Source: Ruminococcus sp.
GTDB lineage: Bacteria > Bacillota > Clostridia > Oscillospirales > Ruminococcaceae
NCBI GenBank assembly: GCA_029062165.1
Contig: JAIDQQ010000024.1
Location: forward strand, 124,001 to 188,000
Direction of reading: 5' to 3'
DNA length: 64,000 bases
Shown here: positions 56,759 through 64,000 of the stretch, one piece after another
Layout of the letters: every line of letters starts with the position of its first letter
Numbering within the stretch: position 1 is the first letter of the stretch
Translations under genes and position numbers: made by a program
Notes under the pieces: generated by a model
Database searches by the model: none
Told to the model about the DNA's origin: nothing
Seen by the model: only the letters and a program-made list of their open reading frames with translations

Positions 56759-57724
56759 ATGCTGGAGAAAATCAATAAGCCTGATATAGAAATTGTCGAG
56801 CTTAAAAGTGACGGCAAATACGGCAAATTCGTTTTAGCACCGCTGGAGCGTGGATACGGTATAACACTGGGAAACAGTCTAAGGCGAGTGCTGCTCTCCT
56901 CACTTCCGGGTGTGGCTGTAACTTCCGTAAAGCTTTCGGGCAAAAACGGTACAGTTCACCATGAATTGTCAACAATTCCGGGCGTCAAGGAAGACGTCAC
57001 GGAAATTATCCTCAGTATTAAGGGTCTTACTGCAAAACTACAGGGTGAAGGACCTAAGACGGCGTACATTGAGGCAGAAGGTGAATGTGAAATAACTGCC
57101 GGTGATATAAAATGCGATTCCGAGGTTGTCATTCTTGACCCTGGTATGCATATTGCCACTCTCGGCAAGGACGCTAAACTTTACATGGAAATTACTATCG
57201 ACAAGGGCAGAGGTTATGTTTCTGCTGAACGTAACAAGAAACAGGTAAATCTTCCTGTTGACGTCATTGCGGTTGACAGTATTTATACACCTGTTCTCAA
57301 AGTAAACTATACTGTAGAAGATACACGTCTTGGTCAGGTTACAGACTACGACAAACTTACTATAGAAGTATGGACAGACGGTACAATTTCCGCTAAGGAA
57401 GCGTTATCACAGGCGGCAAATCTTCTTAATGAACATCTCAAACTGTTCATTGACCTTTCAGAAGAATCATTGATAGACCCTGTTCTTGTTGAACCTAATG
57501 ACAAGGGCAAGGAAAAAATCCTTGAGATGACCATTGAAGACCTTGATTTGTCTGTACGTTCGTTCAATTGTCTGAAACGTGCCGGAATAAATACAGTAGA
57601 TGACCTTATAAATAAATCTGAGGAAGAAATGATGAAGGTTAGAAACCTTGGAAAAAAATCTTTCGATGAGGTTAAGGAGAAGTTACAGTCACTTGGCTTT
57701 GACCTTTCCTCCGAAGAAGAATAA
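56759..57724 (+). CDS. rpoA: RNA polymerase subunit alpha
   Basis: 321 residues. ATG at 56759 after AGGAGGG; the TTG at 56738 is too early. N-terminal dimer domain ([20 protein letters not shown]) and the C-terminal domain ([20 protein letters not shown]) with helix-hairpin-helix, which contacts UP elements such as the A/T tract before the S10 promoter. Confidence 0.98.
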   Translation: MLEKINKPDIEIVELKSDGKYGKFVLAPLERGYGITLGNSLRRVLLSSLPGVAVTSVKLSGKNGTVHHELSTIPGVKEDVTEIILSIKGLTAKLQGEGPKTAYIEAEGECEITAGDIKCDSEVVILDPGMHIATLGKDAKLYMEITIDKGRGYVSAERNKKQVNLPVDVIAVDSIYTPVLKVNYTVEDTRLGQVTDYDKLTIEVWTDGTISAKEALSQAANLLNEHLKLFIDLSEESLIDPVLVEPNDKGKEKILEMTIEDLDLSVRSFNCLKRAGINTVDDLINKSEEEMMKVRNLGKKSFDEVKEKLQSLGFDLSSEEE

Positions 57725-57771
57725 ACCCATAAATCGTGCTTTTACGCACTGTATGAAAAGGAGTGAATTAC

Positions 57772-58113
57772 ATGCCGGGTACAAGAAAGCTGGGCAGAAC
57801 ATCTGACCATAGAAAAGCAATGCTCAGAGGCATGGTAACTTTCCTTCTTGAAAACGGTCAGATTGAAACAACCGTTACAAGAGCTAAGGAAGTTCGTGCT
57901 GTAGCAGAAAAGATGATTACTATCGGTAAAAATAATAATCTGCACTCCAAGCGTCAGGTATTGTCATACGTAACTAAGGAATCCGTTGCAAAGAAACTTT
58001 TCGACGAGATTGCACCTAAGTATGCCGATAAAAACGGTGGTTATACACAGATTATAAAAATCGGTCCTCGCCGTGGTGACGCTGCTGAAATGGCTATTAT
58101 CAAGCTGGTTTGA
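57772..58113 (+). CDS. rplQ: 50S ribosomal protein L17
   Basis: 113 residues. ATG at 57772 after [28 protein letters not shown] is the signature. The last gene of the superoperon. Confidence 0.98.
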   Translation: MPGTRKLGRTSDHRKAMLRGMVTFLLENGQIETTVTRAKEVRAVAEKMITIGKNNNLHSKRQVLSYVTKESVAKKLFDEIAPKYADKNGGYTQIIKIGPRRGDAAEMAIIKLV

Positions 58114-58137
58114 TTGGCAGATTCTATATAAAAACAA

Positions 58138-58167
58138 GCCGTTCTCTTTCGGGAGAACGGTTTTTTT
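58138..58167 (+). terminator. terminator of the ribosomal superoperon
   Basis: CCGTTCTC and GAGAACGG make an 8-bp stem with a six-base loop, followed by seven T. The recurring GGCGTGTTAAATT motif begins seven bases later. Confidence 0.92.
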
Positions 58168-58186
58168 GTATCTGGCGTGTTAAATT

Positions 58187-58684
58187 TTAGTGACGTTTAA
58201 TTTTTTCGGGATAAAGTTTTTCAATGAATCTGTATAACTGCATAAGTTTAATATCATCTGTAGAACCGTCTATACTGTTATCAATATCTTCTAACTTAAG
58301 AGTATCATTAAGCCTTAATGTTGTACCGTTTTTAAGGCGGAAGACTATTTCAAAGCGGTGATTATAGCCGTAACGTGTCCGCTCGTGGATTACATTATAG
58401 TGTACAGATTTAACATCACTGAAATTAACTGTATTATCATACCATAACCATTTCCAGTGTATTTTTTCCGCACCATATTCGACAGTTGTTTGTCTGCTTG
58501 CGATATAACAGCCGATAACTAAAATAACCACTAAAATTCCTCTGGAAATAAAAGCGGTCTGCTTACTCACTATCACCTTAATAACAGGACATAATAACAA
58601 AAAGGCTATAGCCCATAACACTGTAAAAGTTTTAAATATTAAACTGAAAAAAGCGGATTCGTTATTTACTTTAAATTTTTTCAT
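58187..58684 (-). CDS. small membrane protein, tandem copy 3 of 3
   Basis: 165 residues. Two membrane segments (about 10-60), then a soluble domain with the shared stretch VNFSDVKSVHYNVIHERTRYGYNHRFEIVF, which resembles a bacterial PH-like fold. RBS GGAGG at the same place as in the other copies. Function unknown. Confidence 0.7.
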   Translation of the reverse strand: MKKFKVNNESAFFSLIFKTFTVLWAIAFLLLCPVIKVIVSKQTAFISRGILVVILVIGCYIASRQTTVEYGAEKIHWKWLWYDNTVNFSDVKSVHYNVIHERTRYGYNHRFEIVFRLKNGTTLRLNDTLKLEDIDNSIDGSTDDIKLMQLYRFIEKLYPEKIKRH

Positions 58685-58698
58685 TTCCGTAACCTCCG

Positions 58699-59235
58699 TC
58701 AGTATGTATTATTTTTAATAAATCCGGTACATTTTTCCGGATAAACATTTTCAATAAACCTGTATAACTGCATGAGTTTTATATCGTCAGTGATACCATT
58801 TATACCGTTGTCAATATCTTCTAATTCAAGACGGTCACTTAATCTTAATTCTTCACCGTTTTTAAGGCAGAAGACTATTTCAAAGCGGTGGTTATAGCCG
58901 TAACGTGTACGTTGAATTATAGTATAATTAACGGATTTAATGTCACTGAAATTAGCTGTATATTCAATCCGTAACCATTTCCATTTTATTTTGTCTGTAT
59001 CGTATTCAACAGTTGTTTGTATACTTTCAAAGCACTTAAATATAAAAATAATAATCATCAAAATTGCGACCGGAAGAAAAACAGCTATTAATTCCATATC
59101 CTTATCATTTCTCGATATAGATAAATCCGCACATATTGTAGCAATTACAAACCAAGATATAAACCATAATACAACAACTACTGTATATATTACATAACAA
59201 ATAGGCGGTAGATAGTTTACTTCAAATTTTTTCAT
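58699..59235 (-). CDS. small membrane protein, tandem copy 2 of 3
   Basis: 178 residues with the same layout (membrane segments about 12-32 and 45-68, then ANFSDIKSVNYTIIQRTRYGYNHRFEIVF). It shares its C-terminal end (VYPEKCTGFIKN) with copy 1. A 37-base block around its RBS is identical to the block before copy 3, showing recent tandem duplication. Confidence 0.7.
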   Translation of the reverse strand: MKKFEVNYLPPICYVIYTVVVVLWFISWFVIATICADLSISRNDKDMELIAVFLPVAILMIIIFIFKCFESIQTTVEYDTDKIKWKWLRIEYTANFSDIKSVNYTIIQRTRYGYNHRFEIVFCLKNGEELRLSDRLELEDIDNGINGITDDIKLMQLYRFIENVYPEKCTGFIKNNTY

Positions 59236-59249
59236 TTCCGTAACCTCCG

Positions 59250-59756
59250 TCAGTATGTATCATTTTTTACAAATCCGGTACATTTTTCCGGATAAACATT
59301 TTCAATAAATCTGTATAACTGCATAAGTCTGATATTATCGGTGATACCGTTTATGCAGTCATCAATATCATCTGATTCAAGACGGTCATTCAGGCGTAAT
59401 TCCGTACTGTCTGTGAGTTGGAAGACTATTTCAAACCGACGGTTATAGCCGTAACGTGTCCGCTCGTGGACTATGGTATAATGTACGGAATCAACGTCAC
59501 AGAAATCGGCAGTATATTCAAGCCATAACCACTTCCATTTTACTTTGTCAGTATCGTATTTAACAGTGGTTTTTCTGCTCTCAATATAACACCCTATACC
59601 AATAATAATCAACAGAATTACGATTGAAAGAAACACAGCGATTAATTTAGCCATAACAGAACATATTATAAACATTAATATTAACCATAAAACTGAAAGA
59701 GCTATAGCTATATCACGTAAAAATTCAGGTGTATGATTTACTTCAAGTTTTTTCAT
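59250..59756 (-). CDS. small membrane protein, tandem copy 1 of 3
   Basis: 168 residues from ATG at 59756, which matches the MKKxEVN start of the other copies; the ORF could be read back to 59795. Domain ADFCDVDSVHYTIVHERTRYGYN. The start overlaps the crcB stop by 4 bases, so the three copies are expressed with crcB. Confidence 0.7.
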   Translation of the reverse strand: MKKLEVNHTPEFLRDIAIALSVLWLILMFIICSVMAKLIAVFLSIVILLIIIGIGCYIESRKTTVKYDTDKVKWKWLWLEYTADFCDVDSVHYTIVHERTRYGYNRRFEIVFQLTDSTELRLNDRLESDDIDDCINGITDNIRLMQLYRFIENVYPEKCTGFVKNDTY

Positions 59757-60106
59757 GCTGATACCTCCATACCTAAAAACACTCCGGTGAGACATAATAT
59801 TATACTTAAGAAAATGTATATCGTTGCAGATATAATATGATGATTTTCAATCAGATTAAAAGTTTCCAGTGAGAACGTCGAAAAAGTAGTAAATCCGCCA
59901 CACAGACCTGTTTTCAGGAACAAAAGAGCATTTCCGGACAGTCTTTTTTTTATAGCGAATCCGTTAATCAGACCTATAAGAAAAGCACCGATAAAATTGG
60001 TAAACAGGGTCAGAAACGGAAAATCGCTTTTAAATGGTATCAGACTTATGCAGTATCTTAAAACAGCCCCGAGACCTCCGCCGAGTATTACAGACAGATA
60101 ATTCAT
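59753..60106 (-). CDS. crcB: fluoride exporter CrcB/Fluc
   Basis: 117 residues, four membrane segments. GGGLGAVLRY near the start and GGFTTFSTFSLE are family motifs. Fluc proteins work as homodimers or as pairs; only one gene is present here. No fluoride riboswitch was recognised; the leader is too short for one (about 15 bases). Confidence 0.94.
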   Translation of the reverse strand: MNYLSVILGGGLGAVLRYCISLIPFKSDFPFLTLFTNFIGAFLIGLINGFAIKKRLSGNALLFLKTGLCGGFTTFSTFSLETFNLIENHHIISATIYIFLSIILCLTGVFLGMEVSA

Positions 60107-60126
60107 TAAATCGCCTCCATGAATAA

Positions 60127-60155
60127 ATTATATCATTAAATTTAAAAAAAGTCAA
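60127..60155 (-). promoter_or_regulatory. promoter of the crcB operon
   Basis: Minus-strand TTGACT (60150-60155) and TATAAT (60127-60132), 17-base spacer. Confidence 0.82.
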
Positions 60156-60191
60156 TAAAAAAAGCAGTTTCCGGAATACAGAAACTGCTTT
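60155..60191 (-). terminator. terminator of groES-groEL
   Basis: AAAGCAGTTTC and GAAACTGCTTT form a perfect stem with a nine-base loop, then T-rich sequence on the minus strand; it abuts the crcB promoter. Confidence 0.9.
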
Positions 60192-60209
60192 CGTAACGGA
60201 TTTTATTGA

Positions 60210-61838
<1,629 letters not shown>

Positions 61839-61868
61839 TCAATCTCCTTTTTTTAAGATAAAACGGAA

Positions 61869-62141
61869 TTATTCCACAACAGCGAGAATGTCTTCCATTT
61901 TCACGATGATGTATTCTTCACCGTCGAGTTTAACGTTAGTACCGGAGTACTTTGAAATAAGAACCTTGTCACCTTTAGCGACTTCCATTTTGACATCAGC
62001 AGTGCCGACACCTACTTCAATGACCTCGGCAACTTCGGGTTTTTCCTTGGCGGAGCTTGTAAGGATAATACCGCCCTTGGTAGTTTCTTCAGCCTCCGTC
62101 ATCTTGAGGACAACTCTGTCCTGTAATGGTCTGATAGACAT
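61869..62141 (-). CDS. groS: co-chaperonin GroES
   Basis: 90 residues from ATG at 62141, the family length; the start at 62165 overlaps the CIRCE region. SIRPLQDRVVLKMTEAEE and the mobile loop TTKGGIILTSSAKEKP. Expressed with groL. Confidence 0.98.
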   Translation of the reverse strand: MSIRPLQDRVVLKMTEAEETTKGGIILTSSAKEKPEVAEVIEVGVGTADVKMEVAKGDKVLISKYSGTNVKLDGEEYIIVKMEDILAVVE

Positions 62142-62168
62142 AACATATACCTCCTGTAAAATCATGGT

Positions 62169-62195
62169 TTAGCACTCTGTCTGTTTGAGTGCTAA
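62169..62195. promoter_or_regulatory. CIRCE operator of groES-groEL
   Basis: TTAGCACTC-N9-GAGTGCTAA is a perfect match to the HrcA-binding site. The minus-strand -10 TATAAT (62195-62200) touches it, so binding blocks transcription. hrcA itself is not in the window. Confidence 0.97.
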
Positions 62196-62356
62196 TTATA
62201 TTTTACCACCTTTTTCGCAGAAATCAAGAGTATTTGCAAAATTTTCACAAAAATCTTCCATATGCACAAATAGATATTTACTATGTGGAAAAAACTGTAA
62301 TAAGTAATCAAAAATAACATCTTTAAGAAGTTTAAGTAAAAATTTCCTGTAATGAC

Positions 62357-62385
62357 TTGAAATTTACGGAAAAATATGTTATAAT
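62357..62385 (+). promoter_or_regulatory. promoter of yajC
   Basis: TTGAAA (62357-62362) and TATAAT (62380-62385), 17-base spacer. ATGGAGAG precedes the ATG. Confidence 0.75.
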
Positions 62386-62420
62386 AACCAGTATATTCAA
62401 AAGAATGGAGAGTTTAACTT

Positions 62421-62981
62421 ATGAAAAAGAAATTGACTGGTATTATTACAGCATTGTCTGCTGTGACGTATTCTGCCATAATGTCGGGTATGACGGCATT
62501 TGCCGAGGGTGAGGAATCCTCTGTAGTAACAACCGTTGCCGGTACTGCCACACCAACTGAAACAGGTTCAGTATTCTGGACGCTTATTTTTCCGCTGATA
62601 ATAATGTTCGCACTGTTGTATTTCATGGTGATAAGACCACAGAAAAAACGTGACGGCGAATTAAAAGCTATGCAGGAAAGTCTTGAAGTTGGCGACGAGA
62701 TAGTAACAGGTGGCGGAATAGTCGGAATAGTAGTATCTACCGGAGAAGATACCGTTGTTATCGAGACCGGCGGAGCAAGACACAAACTCCGTATAAAGAC
62801 ATGGGCTATTACCGAAAACGTCACGGCACAGGAACGTGTAAAGGCTATGCAGTCTGCCGATAAGAAGAAAAAGGAATCCGCCCTTGCATCTGCCGGAATT
62901 GTTTCCGACGAACCCGAAAAGAAACCTAAAAAACTCAAGAAAATTGAAGAAAATACCGGAAAAGACAAAGACAAGGAATAA
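62421..62981 (+). CDS. yajC: SecDF-YajC accessory subunit YajC
   Basis: 186 residues. An N-terminal lead, then one membrane segment and the family hallmark FYFMVIRPQKKR-like segment (LLYFMVIRPQKKR), then GDEIVTGGGIVGIVV. A Lys/Glu-rich tail makes it longer than the usual 90-110 residues. SecD/SecF are not in the window. Confidence 0.93.
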   Translation: MKKKLTGIITALSAVTYSAIMSGMTAFAEGEESSVVTTVAGTATPTETGSVFWTLIFPLIIMFALLYFMVIRPQKKRDGELKAMQESLEVGDEIVTGGGIVGIVVSTGEDTVVIETGGARHKLRIKTWAITENVTAQERVKAMQSADKKKKESALASAGIVSDEPEKKPKKLKKIEENTGKDKDKE

Positions 62982-62989
62982 TATTTCAG

Positions 62990-63035
62990 ACCTCTGCATA
63001 GAATGATAGTAAATTCTTATGCGGAGGTTTTTTTT
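62990..63035 (+). promoter_or_regulatory. terminator-like hairpin that contains the next gene's ribosome site
   Basis: ACCTCTGCATA (62990-63000) pairs with TATGCGGAGGT (63018-63028), with one G-U, and the following eight T end at the ATG. GGAGG (63023-63027), the only RBS for the next gene, lies in the 3' arm. Confidence 0.8.
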
Positions 63036-63434
63036 ATGCGTCGACATCGTAAAAGCGTGTGGACAAACAGTATAACAAGTCTGACAATATCGGTACTTGC
63101 CGGAATATTCCTTATATTCATTACAGCGTTATTATTGGCAGTAGTCATGTATTGTATACTCGGCGATATGAAAGTATCAACAATTTTTTCAATAATATCA
63201 ATGGTAATCGGAACTTATTCAAGTACATATTTTTGTGGGAAATTCAGACGTAAACACGGACTTGCGGAGGGTATAATATGTGGCGTGATAATATATACCC
63301 TCATAGCGATATGCGGAGTGATTTTTTTAGGAGAGTTCACCGGAGTAAAAAAGCTCCTACTGCTGACCATTTCCGGAGCAGTAGGAGGAGTTACAGGAGT
63401 AAACTCGAAACGTCCGAAGAATTTCACGGAATAG
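63036..63434 (+). CDS. small membrane protein (TIGR04086-like)
   Basis: 132 residues from ATG at 63036. Four hydrophobic segments. The family guess rests on size, layout and its place behind yajC. The start has the GGAGG site inside the hairpin just upstream. No function is known. Confidence 0.7.
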   Translation: MRRHRKSVWTNSITSLTISVLAGIFLIFITALLLAVVMYCILGDMKVSTIFSIISMVIGTYSSTYFCGKFRRKHGLAEGIICGVIIYTLIAICGVIFLGEFTGVKKLLLLTISGAVGGVTGVNSKRPKNFTE

Positions 63435-63437
63435 ATA

Positions 63438-63475
63438 ATTAATTATGAATTAATAATTATGAATTATGAATTAAT
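63438..63475. repeat. short AT-rich repeat cluster
   Basis: ATTATGAATTA-like units recur four times in about 38 bases between the two converging genes. The A/T make-up could hold the ends of both transcripts; no other meaning is clear. Confidence 0.5.
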
Positions 63476-63477
63476 AT

Positions 63478-64000
63478 TTAAAAGTCTCCGGAAGTATCTT
63501 CCATTAATTTAAATTCGATATTGTAATAAGTTACTTTGCCGTTTTTCTTTACATTCGCACATTTTGCCGGTACTTTATCGCCTGCCTTGAAAGACGCACT
63601 TATAGTATTGTAAAGTTCGTCGTAAGTCTTTATGGGTACGCCGTTTATTTCGGTTATGAAGTCACCGGCTTTAAGTTTGGTATTAGCTATGTCGCAGTCT
63701 TCACTGATTGAATCAATATATACACCCTCGAAATCTTCAGGGAGTTCAAAACCTAATTCATTTTCAATCATGAGTATTTTTTCTTCGGAATCCATATCGA
63801 TAAGCTGAATACCTATTCTGAAACGTCCGGACACATAACCGGTGTCAATAAGTTCTTCAATAATAGGCATAGCGTCATTTATGGTTATGGCGAATCCGAG
63901 ACCCTCAAAACTGGAGCTTACATATTTTGAAGAAGTTATCCCTATAACCTGACCATACATATTAACCAACGCTCCGCCGGAATTACCAGGGCTTATATCG
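63478..64000 (-). CDS. HtrA/DegP-like serine protease with PDZ domain, 5' truncated by window edge
   Basis: The 3' portion only, reading from base 64000. The catalytic Ser motif PGNSGGALVN begins just at the edge (63970-64000), and a PDZ domain lies at the C-terminus (FEGVYIDSI, AGDFITEINGVPIKT). The ATG at 63969 is internal. The His and Asp of the triad lie outside the window. Confidence 0.9.
   Translation of the reverse strand, partial: DISPGNSGGALVNMYGQVIGITSSKYVSSSFEGLGFAITINDAMPIIEELIDTGYVSGRFRIGIQLIDMDSEEKILMIENELGFELPEDFEGVYIDSISEDCDIANTKLKAGDFITEINGVPIKTYDELYNTISASFKAGDKVPAKCANVKKNGKVTYYNIEFKLMEDTSGDF

Noticed and set aside
60107-60126. Fluoride riboswitch before crcB
   Set aside because: The promoter lies too close; only about 15 leader bases remain, too few for the aptamer.

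Overview
The window looks like chromosomal DNA of a low-GC, Gram-positive anaerobe of the Clostridia, most likely a Ruminococcus-type member of the Oscillospiraceae. This is inferred from gene order and signals, not from a search. The evidence is: SRP RNA-dnaX-ybaB-recR synteny, yqhQ next to prmC, a zinc-type S14, a CIRCE operator in front of groES-groEL, LuxS, strong AGGAGG ribosome sites, and many near-consensus vegetative promoters (TTGACA, 16-17 bp, TATAAT). No tRNA, rRNA, CRISPR array, insertion sequence or prophage is visible.

Layout. 1-10.5 kb is a tight plus-strand run: citrate synthase (5' end cut off), an FG-GAP-like lipoprotein, a two-component pair, YqhQ, PrmC, RecA, RecX, RimO, PgsA and a small DtxR-like regulator. 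10.6-15.3 kb holds a membrane-anchored XRE protein, the minus-strand dnaX-ybaB-recR unit led by SRP RNA, and a GtrB-type glycosyltransferase. 15.3-19.7 kb holds an ABC-2 exporter with a lipoprotein, then two unannotated micro-ORFs (21 and 22 codons) with their own promoter and terminator, facing away from a small XRE regulator. 19.8-30.3 kb is an eight-gene surface and sugar-transport cluster: a 946-residue solute-binding fusion, two permease pairs, an NHL/TPR protein, a YIP1-like protein and a DUF5696-like protein, with no ATPase. 30.5-33.5 kb carries three tandem related lipoproteins and a methyltransferase-like gene.

33.5-41.3 kb holds luxS with a pseudouridine synthase and a membrane protein, a histidine phosphatase, another XRE regulator, an orphan EcoRI-type adenine methylase in an operon with a TrpB2-like enzyme, and an acyltransferase. 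41.4-42.1 kb holds two small AT-rich HTH genes. Their promoter is a diverged copy of the S10-operon promoter immediately downstream. 42.2-58.2 kb is the S10-spc-alpha ribosomal superoperon, preceded by a structured leader with an intrinsic terminator, and including secY, adk, map, a KOW protein, infA, rpmJ and rpoA. 58.2-64 kb holds three tandemly duplicated small membrane proteins behind crcB, groES-groEL under CIRCE, yajC, a small membrane protein whose ribosome site lies inside a terminator-like hairpin, and the 3' part of an HtrA-like protease.

The housekeeping blocks are conventional. The best candidates for something undescribed are the twin micro-peptide locus (18.9-19.7 kb), the HTH pair behind the copied ribosomal promoter (41.4-42.2 kb), the ATPase-less transport and surface cluster (19.8-30.3 kb), and the hairpin-embedded ribosome site at 63.0 kb.
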